From NCBI RefSeq assembly GCF_900636515.1, contig NZ_LR134287.1, forward strand, positions 2,108,001 through 2,172,000: a DNA stretch of 64,000 nucleotides. Reading direction: 5' to 3'. This DNA is from Neisseria animalis (GTDB lineage Bacteria; Pseudomonadota; Gammaproteobacteria; Burkholderiales; Neisseriaceae). The first letter of the stretch is position 1. Every line of letters begins with the position of its first letter. Shown in pieces: positions 1 through 7,983 of this stretch. The translations under genes and the position numbers were made by a program. A model generated the notes under the pieces. The model was not told where the DNA came from. It searched no databases and saw nothing but the letters and a program-made list of their open reading frames with translations.

Positions 1-344
1 TTTGCCCGCCCCACCAGCGTTACTTCTTTTTCAAAATCGACACGGCGGCGCAGGTTTGCAGGCAGCAGCACGCGCCCGGCACTGTCCCACTCCAGCGTAT
101 CGGCATTGTGCAGCAACAGATTCTGATAGCGCTGCAACATTGGATTGCCCGCCGTTTTCAATGCCAAAAGCTGCTGGGACACCCGCTCCCACTCGGCTTC
201 GGGATACATCAGTATCTTTTGGCGCGAATCCAGCGTCACCACGACAGCAGGCGTATAACGGCGCAGCAAAAGCTCGCGGAATTTGGCAGGAATCGCCAAC
301 CGACCTTTGCTGTCTATACTCAATTCATGAGAACCGCCAAACAC
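1..344 (-). CDS. mraZ: Transcriptional regulator MraZ (5' part, runs off the window)
   Basis: MraZ is a ring-forming SpoVT/AbrB-fold DNA-binding protein that usually heads and represses the division and cell-wall (dcw) cluster. The minus-strand reading opens [11 protein letters not shown] and continues [20 protein letters not shown], the first SpoVT-AbrB half. The second half appears as [21 protein letters not shown]. About 114 codons are visible and the C-terminus lies outside. I start it at a GTG codon because the conserved [13 protein letters not shown] block follows immediately and no ATG lies in frame before it. The rest of the dcw cluster would lie beyond position 1. Identity is secure; the exact start is less so. 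Confidence 0.9.
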   Translation of the reverse strand, partial: MFGGSHELSIDSKGRLAIPAKFRELLLRRYTPAVVVTLDSRQKILMYPEAEWERVSQQLLALKTAGNPMLQRYQNLLLHNADTLEWDSAGRVLLPANLRRRVDFEKEVTLVGRA

Positions 345-716
345 ACCGTACCCTTTAAACAATCGTGGAAACAAAAATCCGATTTGATATGAAATTCGGA
401 GCAGCAGATGACACTTTCACCCACTTTACCCCACTATCCGACACTATAAAAAATTTTACTTATTCGGTCAAATCATGCCGTCTGAAAAACCGACAACCAA
501 ACCTTGAAAAATGTTCTTTAAATACAATGATATAAACAATTAACCCTACAATACGCAAGGATTAAAAATCCAATATCCCACACTTCAAATACCATATCTT
601 GTATTTAAACTACAAAAAACATACCAGATATTGTGTTCAAGCCACTTATCCGGCAGCCATTCCGTTCACGTTATAATATGCGGGAAAATCCTTAATTTTT
701 ACATTATCTAACAGTC
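345..716. other. Intergenic region between divergent mraZ and the methyltransferase
   Basis: No gene is supported in these 372 bases. The sequence is AT-rich and must hold the promoters for mraZ (leftward) and the methyltransferase (rightward). A TATAAT hexamer lies at 672-677, about 40 bases before the rightward start codon, without a convincing -35. A classic AT-DUS (ATGCCGTCTGAA) lies at 475-486, the minority uptake-signal form in this window. Confidence 0.5.
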
Positions 717-1868
717 ATGAAACCCCAAATCCCCACACCTTCCGACGATGCGCTGGCCACAAGCCGTGCGCTAAAACAGCTCATCGCTGCCGAAATCGAA
801 CGCACAGGCCAGCCGATGGCTTTTTCCCGTTTCATGGAGTTGGCACTGTACGCCCCCAAATACGGCTACTACACCGGCGGCAGCAGCAAAATCGGAGCGC
901 ACGGGGATTTCATTACCGCCCCTACCCTATCGCCGCTGTTTGGCAAAACTTTGGCCAAACAGCTTGCCGCACTGCTGCCGCAAACCGCCGGAAGCCTTTA
1001 CGAGTTTGGTGCCGGAACGGGCGACTTGGCCGCCGTTTTGCTGGAACAGCTTGCAGACGGCCTTCACCATTACTACATCATCGAAGTATCGCCCGAACTT
1101 GCCGCCCGCCAGCGCGAACAAATCGCCAAACGGGTTTCGCCCGAACTCGCGCAAAAAGTGGTGCATTTGCCCACCCTTCCCGATGCGTTTGACGGCATCA
1201 TCATCGGCAACGAGGTTTTAGATGCCATGCCGGTCGAGCTGGTTTGCCGCCAAAACGGTTCGTTTTCCCGAATATGCGTCGGCCTGCAAAACGGAGAATT
1301 CATCCAAACATCAGAACTGCTTACCGACCCAAACCTGCTGCACGGCGCGGCACAATATTTCCCCGAAACCGAGCCTTACACCAGCGAACTGCACCCTGCC
1401 CAATACGCCCTCCTCCGCACAATCGCTGAGCGTTTGACACGCGGCGCGGCAATCCTGATCGATTACGGCTTCGATGCTGCCCAGTATTACCACCCGCAGC
1501 GCAACAGCGGCACGCTGATCGGCCATTACCGCCACCACACCGTACACGATCCCTTTTTCCACGTCGGGCTGACCGACTTAACCGCCCACATCAACTTTAC
1601 CGACATTGCCCAAGCCGGTACCGACGGCGGTTTGGACTTAATCGGCTACACCACCCAAGCCCATTTCCTGCTCAACCTCGGCATTACCGACTGTCTGGCA
1701 CAAAGCGGCGCCGCCGGCTCCGCAGCGTATTTGCGCGAAGCTGCCGCGGTACAGCAACTCATCAACCAACACGAAATGGGCGAGTTGTTTAAAGTCATCG
1801 CTTTCGGGCGCGGCATCGACATCGATTGGCAGGGCTTTGCTTTTGGCGATATGTGCCACAAACTGTAA
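717..1868 (+). CDS. MidA/NDUFAF7-family SAM-dependent methyltransferase
   Basis: A 383-residue protein of the COG1565 family, the bacterial relatives of mitochondrial MidA/NDUFAF7, a protein arginine methyltransferase needed for complex I assembly. Family marks seen: the N-terminal block FMELALYAPKYGYYTGG followed by GAHGDFITAPTLSPLFG, a SAM-binding glycine motif YEFGAGTGDLAA near residue 100, and GIIIGNEVLDAMPVE near residue 160. The bacterial substrate is not established to my knowledge, so function is stated at family level. It starts at ATG 717 and is followed by a DUS-pair hairpin, so it is probably a single-gene unit. Length is normal for the family. Confidence 0.88.
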   Translation: MKPQIPTPSDDALATSRALKQLIAAEIERTGQPMAFSRFMELALYAPKYGYYTGGSSKIGAHGDFITAPTLSPLFGKTLAKQLAALLPQTAGSLYEFGAGTGDLAAVLLEQLADGLHHYYIIEVSPELAARQREQIAKRVSPELAQKVVHLPTLPDAFDGIIIGNEVLDAMPVELVCRQNGSFSRICVGLQNGEFIQTSELLTDPNLLHGAAQYFPETEPYTSELHPAQYALLRTIAERLTRGAAILIDYGFDAAQYYHPQRNSGTLIGHYRHHTVHDPFFHVGLTDLTAHINFTDIAQAGTDGGLDLIGYTTQAHFLLNLGITDCLAQSGAAGSAAYLREAAAVQQLINQHEMGELFKVIAFGRGIDIDWQGFAFGDMCHKL

Positions 1869-1917
1869 AAAAGGCCGTCTGCAAAATCCGCCCTATCCGT
1901 TTTGCAGACGGCCTTTT
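1869..1917 (+). terminator. DUS-pair hairpin behind the methyltransferase gene
   Basis: Inverted copies of AAAAGGCCGTCTGCAAAA separated by 13 bases, with A-rich left and T-rich right flanks. This is the usual Neisseria arrangement in which two uptake sequences form a rho-independent terminator. Confidence 0.8.
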
Positions 1918-1981
1918 GCCGTTTAGTTAATATTTTTTCTATTTAAAATCAAAATATAAACAGATTAACTGCAAATAACCC

Positions 1982-2009
1982 TTGCCATCTGTTCAAAAAA
2001 ACATATAAT
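1982..2009 (+). promoter_or_regulatory. Sigma-70 promoter of the tRNA pair
   Basis: TTGCCA at 1982-1987, a 16-base spacer, and a perfect TATAAT at 2004-2009. The tRNA-Met 5' end follows 16 bases later. It reads as a near-consensus stable-RNA promoter. Confidence 0.75.
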
Positions 2010-2025
2010 AGCGACTTCACGAAAC

Positions 2026-2102
2026 GGCGAATTAGCTCAGTCGGTTAGAGCAGAGGAATCATAATCCTTGTGTCCGGGGTTCGAGTCCCTGATTCGCCAC
2101 CA
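2026..2102 (+). tRNA. tRNA-Met (CAT)
   Basis: A 77-base cloverleaf with acceptor GGCGAAT pairing ATTCGCC, anticodon stem GAGGA/TCCTT and loop ATCATAA, giving anticodon CAT, a GGTTCGAGTCC T-arm and encoded CCA. The acceptor does not start CGCGGG, so it is not the initiator. It is best read as elongator Met; tRNA-Ile2 (lysidine-modified CAT) is the alternative that a covariance model would need to exclude. Confidence 0.9.
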
Positions 2103-2103
2103 A

Positions 2104-2179
<76 letters not shown>

Positions 2180-2190
2180 AGATTCAAAAA

Positions 2191-2217
2191 AGTCCTTACT
2201 TCGGTAAGGACTTTTTG
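2191..2217 (+). terminator. Rho-independent terminator of the tRNA operon
   Basis: Stem AGTCCTTAC / GTAAGGACT with a TTCG tetraloop, followed by a T run. It contains no DUS. Confidence 0.88.
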
Positions 2218-2556
2218 TTTTATCCGCTTTTCCTCATGATGGCCGAAATGCCGTATTTGCAGACGGCCTCTGCACCTGAAAATAATCATTTCATACATCA
2301 TGATACCGCGTTACTGCACTTGCTCGCCGCCTGCGGTTTTGCTGCGGTGTTTCGCTTTGCCCTATCCGACTGTATAACGGAACGGCATAAACAAAAAAGC
2401 CGACAGCAGCAAACATCTTGCCGACGGCCGATACCGTTATGCTCCGAGTTTGTTCCGCTCCCCGCCGCTTTTCGTGGCAACCGCCCTAAAGCCGTCTCAA
2501 ACCCGATAACGGCAAACTTTGTTACAATACCGTTTTTCTTATAGACAGGTTATCCG
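2218..2556. other. Intergenic region with a decayed Correia-like repeat
   Basis: No gene is supported between the tRNA terminator and ampG. Around 2290-2385 the bases ATGATACCGCGTTAC, GCCTGCGGTTTTGCTGC and CCGACTGTATA follow the order of the 107-bp element found elsewhere in the window, with many substitutions, so this looks like an old relic of that family. A single DUS in the CA form lies near 2255. Confidence 0.4.
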
Positions 2557-3846
2557 ATGACCGAATCCCGTTCCGGCACACTGCGCCAAATTTTTTCGCG
2601 CCGTATGCTGATCTGCATTTTCACCGGCTTTACTTCCGGTCTGCCGCTGTATTTCCTCATCAACCTGATTCCCGCATGGCTGCGCAGCGAACACATTGAT
2701 TTGAAAACCATCGGCCTGTTTGCCCTGATTGGTTTGCCGTTTACTTGGAAATTCGTCTGGTCGCCGCTGATGGATGCGGTGCGCCTACCCCTGCTCGGCC
2801 GCCGGCGCGGTTGGATGCTGGTAACGCAAGTCTGCCTGCTGGCTTCCTTGGCCGCCTATGCCTTTCTGAATCCGCACCGGCATATGGCCGTGATTATGGC
2901 TTTATCCTTTGTGGTCGCCTTTTTCTCCGCCAGCCAAGACATCGTACTGGACGCATTCCGCCGCGAAATCCTACCCGACAACGAACTGGGTTTGGGCAAC
3001 GCCATCCACGTCAACGCCTACCGCATTGCCGCGCTCGTACCCGGTTCGCTGAGTCTGGTTTTGGCAGACATCATGCCTTGGCAGAATGTTTTCGTGATTA
3101 CCGCGCTGTTTATGATTCCCGGCCTACTGATGACGCTTTTTTTGGCACGCGAACCGGAATTGCCGCCGCAGGCTCCGCGTACCTTGCAGCAAACCATCGT
3201 CGAGCCGTTTCAAGAATTTTTCACCCGCAAAGGCGTGCGGCAGGCACTGATGGTGCTGGCGTTTATCTTCTTCTACAAACTCGGCGACAGCATGGCCACC
3301 GCGCTGGCCACACCGTTTTATCTTGACATGGGCTTCAGCAAAACCGACATCGGTCTGATTGCCAAAAACGCCGGATTATGGCCGGCAGTGGTTTTCGGCA
3401 TCATCGGCGGCATCTGGATGCTGAAGCTGGGCATCAACAAAGCCTTATGGCTCTTCGGCGTGGTTCAGTGGGTAACGATTTTGGGCTTTGTCTGGCTGGC
3501 AAGCTACCAGCATTTTGATACCATCGGCATGAACGAACGCATTATGCTGGCGGTTGTTATCGGTGCAGAGGCAGTCGGTGTCGGTTTGGGCACGGCAGCT
3601 TTCGTGGCGTATATGGCGCGGGAAACCAATCCTGCCTTTACCGCCACGCAGTTGGCTCTGTTTACCAGTCTCTCCGCTGTGCCGCGCACGTTTATCAACG
3701 CCACGACCGGCTACTTGATCGAATGGCTGGGTTATGTCGATTTCTTCTGGCTGTGTTTCATACTCGCCGCCCCCGGAATGCTGCTGCTGTTCAAAGTCGC
3801 GCCGTGGCACGGTGAAAAGCAGAATACAACTCAAACCGCCGTTTAA
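2557..3846 (+). CDS. ampG: AmpG-family muropeptide MFS transporter
   Basis: A 429-residue inner-membrane permease of the major facilitator superfamily. AmpG imports GlcNAc-anhydro-MurNAc peptides released during wall turnover for recycling. Evidence is the opening FSRRMLICIFTGFTSGLPLYF, then LFALIGLPFTWKFVWSPLMD and the loop GRRRGWML, all typical of AmpG, plus about 12 hydrophobic segments spread over the full length. ATG 2557 follows a short leader. It ends just before a Correia-like element and a DUS hairpin and appears monocistronic. Related MFS peptide or siderophore permeases are less likely given the N-terminal signature. Confidence 0.88.
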   Translation: MTESRSGTLRQIFSRRMLICIFTGFTSGLPLYFLINLIPAWLRSEHIDLKTIGLFALIGLPFTWKFVWSPLMDAVRLPLLGRRRGWMLVTQVCLLASLAAYAFLNPHRHMAVIMALSFVVAFFSASQDIVLDAFRREILPDNELGLGNAIHVNAYRIAALVPGSLSLVLADIMPWQNVFVITALFMIPGLLMTLFLAREPELPPQAPRTLQQTIVEPFQEFFTRKGVRQALMVLAFIFFYKLGDSMATALATPFYLDMGFSKTDIGLIAKNAGLWPAVVFGIIGGIWMLKLGINKALWLFGVVQWVTILGFVWLASYQHFDTIGMNERIMLAVVIGAEAVGVGLGTAAFVAYMARETNPAFTATQLALFTSLSAVPRTFINATTGYLIEWLGYVDFFWLCFILAAPGMLLLFKVAPWHGEKQNTTQTAV

Positions 3847-3850
3847 GAGA

Positions 3851-3957
3851 TATAGTCATTTAAAATAAGAATGATACAGCGTTGCTTTGCCTTGCCGTAC
3901 TATGTGTACTGTCTGCGGCTTCGCTGCCTTGTCTCATTCTTATTTTATTCGACTATA
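3851..3957 (+). repeat. Correia-like 107-bp element, copy 1
   Basis: Begins TATAGTCATTTAAAATAAG and ends TTATTTTATTCGACTATA. The ends are imperfect inverted repeats with TATAG/CTATA termini, and the core GTCTGCGGCTTCGCTGCCTT resembles the short Correia (CREE/nemis) elements of pathogenic Neisseria. By eye it is identical to copies 2 to 7. Confidence 0.85.
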
Positions 3958-3976
3958 TTTGCTTGATAAGCTGCAC

Positions 3977-4021
3977 AAAAGCCGTCTGCAAATCCTGACA
4001 TATGGATTTGCAGACGGCTTT
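3977..4021 (+). terminator. DUS-pair hairpin between convergent ampG and pilR
   Basis: AAAAGCCGTCTGCAAATCC and its inverse around an 8-base loop with A/T-rich flanks, suitable for terminating both convergent units. The bases from 4022 to 4266 hold no gene I can support; a TTTTGTTTCACCC motif at 4137-4149 also occurs upstream of the HTH gene at 20177. Confidence 0.7.
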
Positions 4022-4266
4022 ATCATTGCATCGTTATCAAACACGGAACAATACGGCGTTGCCGTAACTTGCTCCAAGAAAACCTGACCCCACCAATCCG
4101 CCAGCCGCCCCGCTTTCTACTGTTGCAGCTTTGTTGTTTTGTTTCACCCCGGATTATCCGACTCTATCCGTCATGCTCAACGGCAATGTCCATGCCGCCG
4201 AACAGCAAAACTTACAACAAATTTTTATGCAAAACGGCAACAGGATTTGTTGCTGCCCTGCCGCGT

Positions 4267-5832
4267 TTATTCAATGCCCAAGCGTTCCATACGGTAACGC
4301 ATGGAGCGGAAACTGATGCCCAACAGCTTGGCTGCCTGTGTGCGGTTATAGCGCGTTTGTTGCAATATTTGGCGGATAATATCGCGCTCCACCTCGTCCA
4401 AATAATCCTGTATCTGCATGGTACGCGGATCAAAAGCCTGCAAACAGCCTGCCGAAGCCACGCTTTCTGCCGTACAAACCAACGACGGCCGCTCTGCGGT
4501 TTCCGATTCCGACTGTCGGTCTGCAGAATGTGCAGACGGCATTTGGATTTGCAAATCGTCCAACTGAATCACATCTCCCACCGCCAAAGCAACGGCGCGT
4601 TCCAAAATATTTTCCAGCTCGCGGAAATTGCCCGGATAGCTGTAATGCCGCAACGCGTCCTGCGCTTTCGGGCTAAGCGTATAACGGCGGTTCTTACAAT
4701 GTTTATGCAGCAGGTAGGTAATCAACGCGTCCATGTCTTCGCGCATTTCGCGCAACGGCGGCATTTGGACGGACACGACATTCAAGCGGTAATACAGGTC
4801 TTGACGGAATGCGCCGCTTTCCACCAAGGCTTCAAGATTTTTATGGGTGGCGCAGATAATCCGCACATCGACAGCGGTTTCCTGTGCATCACCAATACGG
4901 CGGACGGCTTTTTCCTGAATGGCGCGCAACAATTTAACCTGCATGGCCAGCGGCAAATCGGCCACTTCGTCCAAAAACAGCGTGCCGCCGTCTGCATATT
5001 GGAAAAAACCGCTGCGGTCTTGATCGGCTCCGGTAAAGCTGCCTTTTTTATAACCGAAAAACTCGCTTTCCATCAGATTTTCGGGAATCGCACCGCAGTT
5101 GACGGCAACAAACGGCTTGCCTGCGCGTTCGGACAGCTCGTGTATGGTTCGCGCCGCCTGCTCTTTGCCCGTACCCGATTCGCCTGCGATATAAACGGGA
5201 ACATTGCTGCCTGCCAAACGCCGGATTAAATGGCGGGCTTCCACCATCTGCGGAGAACCGCCCAACAATCTGGGCATATCCGCTTCTCCGCCGACTTGCG
5301 GCTTGCCGGCAATGCTTTCCGGTTCGGACGGCACATCGTTTTTTTCCTGAACCATGCCGTCTGCAAACAACGGCATGGTATTCTGCGGCGGCGTTTCTGC
5401 TGCGGGTTGAGGTGCAGACGGCTCTGCCGGCGCGCGCGGCGGTGCGGTTTCGTTGTTTTCATTAACGCTGATGGCAGATTTGACCAGCGAGCGCAGTTGG
5501 GAAAGGGTTATCGGTTTTTGCAGGTAGTCGAACGCGCCGGCTTTCAAAGCTTCTACTGCCTGATCGGCATTGCCGAACGCGGTAATCACGGCAATCGGCG
5601 TATCCAGCATCAATTCGTTCAAATACTGCACGACTTCCAAGCCCGAACCGTCGGGCATACGCATATCGGTCAGCACCAGCGAATAACGGTTGCCTGCCAG
5701 CTTACTTTTGGCTTCTTCTACGCCGACGGCCGTATCGACTTGCAAACCCATTTTCATCAGGGTCATTTCCATCAGGTCGCGGATATCCGCTTCGTCGTCT
5801 ACCACCAATACCGGCTGTTGCAATCTACTCAT
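4267..5832 (-). CDS. pilR: Sigma-54-dependent response regulator PilR
   Basis: A 521-residue NtrC-type activator and partner of the sensor next to it. Residues 1-120 form a receiver domain with the acidic pair VVDDEAD and phospho-acceptor Asp in LVLTDMRMPDG. The AAA+ core follows, with Walker A GESGTGKE near 218, the sigma-54 contact loop GSFTGAD (family GAFTGA, with Ser for Ala) and Walker B LFLDEVADLP. The C-terminus RTQAAKLLGISFRSMRYRM is a Fis-type helix-turn-helix. Domain order and coupling to a six-helix histidine kinase identify PilR rather than NtrC. In commensal Neisseria PilSR has been reported to control envelope functions; in pathogenic species the pair is degenerate. It overlaps pilS by 8 bases. 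Confidence 0.88.
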   Translation of the reverse strand: MSRLQQPVLVVDDEADIRDLMEMTLMKMGLQVDTAVGVEEAKSKLAGNRYSLVLTDMRMPDGSGLEVVQYLNELMLDTPIAVITAFGNADQAVEALKAGAFDYLQKPITLSQLRSLVKSAISVNENNETAPPRAPAEPSAPQPAAETPPQNTMPLFADGMVQEKNDVPSEPESIAGKPQVGGEADMPRLLGGSPQMVEARHLIRRLAGSNVPVYIAGESGTGKEQAARTIHELSERAGKPFVAVNCGAIPENLMESEFFGYKKGSFTGADQDRSGFFQYADGGTLFLDEVADLPLAMQVKLLRAIQEKAVRRIGDAQETAVDVRIICATHKNLEALVESGAFRQDLYYRLNVVSVQMPPLREMREDMDALITYLLHKHCKNRRYTLSPKAQDALRHYSYPGNFRELENILERAVALAVGDVIQLDDLQIQMPSAHSADRQSESETAERPSLVCTAESVASAGCLQAFDPRTMQIQDYLDEVERDIIRQILQQTRYNRTQAAKLLGISFRSMRYRMERLGIE

Positions 5833-7411
5833 TACTCTCTTTCGGCAAAATCAGTTCAAATCCGTTCATTTCCGGGCGGTACTGCAACTGCCCGAAATTG
5901 GCATGTGCCAGCTCCAGCGCCACATACAGCCCCAAACCCGTTCCGCTTTTTTTGTCTGTGGTAAAAAAAGGATCGAAAAGACGGCTGCGGTTTTCCACCG
6001 GCACGCCTTGTCCGTTGTCCGATACCACGATGGAAATATGCGAATAGCCGCTCGGGCGCATCAGCACCGTTACCGCATTCTCATCTTGACGGCTGTGCTT
6101 CCAAGCATTGTTGCACAAGTTCCACATGATTTGCTGCAAATGCATAACATCGGCAACGGCGGTCAAATTGTTGCCGTCCATTCTCATGTGGATACAGCCG
6201 ACGGCTTGCGGATTGTTCAGGACAAACTCCTGCTTGAAGGATAACCAGAACTTCATCAGGTTGACCGCCTCCCTTTTGAAGCCGTCCCGCTTGTTCATCA
6301 TCGACACTTCTTCCAGCATTTTATCGATACGGCGGATATTGCTGTCGATGATGCCGTACAGTTTACACTTCACCCCGTCTTCTTCGCCCTCTTGCAGCAA
6401 ATCGCTGGCATGGCGTATGGCAGACATCGGATTGCGGATTTCATGCGCCAGATTGGACGTAAGCTGCCCCAACGAGGCCAGCTTGGTGGACATTGCTTCA
6501 GCCGCCACTTCGCGCAATGAGCGGATATACAGAATCAGAAATTCGCCCTCTTCCTGAATCAGCGGCACGGCGCGCACGTGCATAACCTGCTGGGCAACAC
6601 GGATATCGGTTTCAAACGACTTTTCGGGAAACACATGCCACCGCTGTACCAGCTCCGAAAACGCCGTTTCATGAAAGCCGACCATCATGGCCGGAAAATA
6701 TACTTTTGCTTTGCGGTTGAAAAACCAGACCTGCTGCGCCGCATCAATAACCACCACAGCTTCCTGCACACTGTTGATGACCATGCGGTTGACCCCGCTC
6801 AACTGGTTTACCGCCTGCTGGCTGTGTTCGGCAGACTCATTGGCTTCCTTCAAATGTCCGGTCACAAAAGAAATTAAAAACGCCACCAAATAGGCCGCAC
6901 CAATCAGTATCACCGCCCGCAATACCTGATCGGTATACCATTCGAGCGGATTGAAGCGGATACCCTCCCCCAAAAGCAGGTTGAACACAATCAGCATGGC
7001 GGTATAGCTGGCATACAGCATGGGATAACGCCCGTAACTGAGCAGGCAGGAAGTGGCCACAAACGGCAACACCAAAATCCCCAAACCCGTTTCCAAGCCG
7101 CCGACCACATATACCAACAGCATCATCATGCTGATGTCGACAGCGGCACTGGCATTAGGCAGATCCAAACTCTGCAACTGCCAGTCGGGGCGAAAAATTG
7201 TCAGGAAAATCAAAAAAGTGTAGAGCAAGACCCAGCTGTAAAACTCAACACTGGGAAAATTGAAATTGTCGGGATTGAGTGCAGAGTCGGTGGAAAGCAG
7301 TTGGAAAATCAGCAGCGGCAGCACAATGGCGATACGGGCGATATTGACCAAGCCCGGAATTTTGCCGCGCTGCGCCTCCCAACTTTGTTGTCTGAACGAA
7401 TATCCGCCCAT
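5825..7411 (-). CDS. pilS: Membrane sensor histidine kinase PilS
   Basis: A 528-residue kinase. The first ~185 residues carry about six hydrophobic helices (for example IARIAIVLPLLIFQLL and VLRAVILIGAAYLVAFLISF), as in PilS. A PAS-like region follows (VNRMVINSVQEAVVVIDAAQQ), then the H-box NLAHEIRNPMSAIRHASDLL with the phospho-His near residue 325, an N-box LCNNAWKHS, and ATP-lid glycine motifs SDNGQGVP and GTGLGLYVALELA. Its TAG stop lies inside the start of pilR (ATGAGTAG), which implies translational coupling. The promoter should lie between 7412 and the Correia-like copy at 7495. All catalytic motifs are intact. Confidence 0.88.
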   Translation of the reverse strand: MGGYSFRQQSWEAQRGKIPGLVNIARIAIVLPLLIFQLLSTDSALNPDNFNFPSVEFYSWVLLYTFLIFLTIFRPDWQLQSLDLPNASAAVDISMMMLLVYVVGGLETGLGILVLPFVATSCLLSYGRYPMLYASYTAMLIVFNLLLGEGIRFNPLEWYTDQVLRAVILIGAAYLVAFLISFVTGHLKEANESAEHSQQAVNQLSGVNRMVINSVQEAVVVIDAAQQVWFFNRKAKVYFPAMMVGFHETAFSELVQRWHVFPEKSFETDIRVAQQVMHVRAVPLIQEEGEFLILYIRSLREVAAEAMSTKLASLGQLTSNLAHEIRNPMSAIRHASDLLQEGEEDGVKCKLYGIIDSNIRRIDKMLEEVSMMNKRDGFKREAVNLMKFWLSFKQEFVLNNPQAVGCIHMRMDGNNLTAVADVMHLQQIMWNLCNNAWKHSRQDENAVTVLMRPSGYSHISIVVSDNGQGVPVENRSRLFDPFFTTDKKSGTGLGLYVALELAHANFGQLQYRPEMNGFELILPKESNE

Positions 7412-7494
7412 GATTTCCGCCTCCGAAACGAGCTACATATGCCGTCTGCATTTTCAGACAGCCGCTATATACCGCACCGCAGATTGGTTAAAAA

Positions 7495-7601
7495 TATAGT
7501 CATTTAAAATAAGAATGATACAGCGTTGCTTTGCCTTGCCGTACTATGTGTACTGTCTGCGGCTTCGCTGCCTTGTCTCATTCTTATTTTATTCGACTAT
7601 A
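7495..7601 (+). repeat. Correia-like 107-bp element, copy 2
   Basis: Same orientation as copy 1 and identical to it by eye. It lies 84 bases upstream of the divergent pilS start, so one end could affect pilS transcription. Confidence 0.85.
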
Positions 7602-7983
7602 CATCAACAATAATGACATCATATACAAAAAAACACCCTGCCACCGCAAGCGCATCAAACAACTTTTGCCGGCCGTGTACCACCACAGGCTTGTTCTCCG
7701 TTTGCTTTATCCTAACGCACTGCCCGCCCGAAACAGGCCGTCTGCAAATTCGACAGGTTGTGCAGTAATGGGATTTTGCAGACGGCCTTGCATGATGAAA
7801 AAACATCTGTTGTATTGCTGCAACCTGATTCATGCTGCCTGCATGACGCGCAAGCCGGTGCGTGCGGTACGGCTCGAAACTTATCCTCTGATTAAAAGGC
7901 CGTCTGAAAAGTTCAGACGGCCTTTTCTTCTGCCATATTATACTTGAATGTATTACCTTTGGTGATGGCGATACGGTTTGTCG
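7602..7983. other. Gene-free region between the pilS element and parC
   Basis: No credible coding sequence. It holds two inverted DUS pairs: CA-type arms at 7735-7788 and a tight AA-type pair at 7894-7926. The rest shows no recognisable structure. Confidence 0.5.
7894..7926 (-). terminator. DUS-pair terminator of parC
   Basis: AAAAGGCCGTCTGAA and its inverse separated by only a few bases, about 60 bases beyond the parC stop. This is one of the minority pairs built from the classical AA-ending DUS. Confidence 0.75.
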
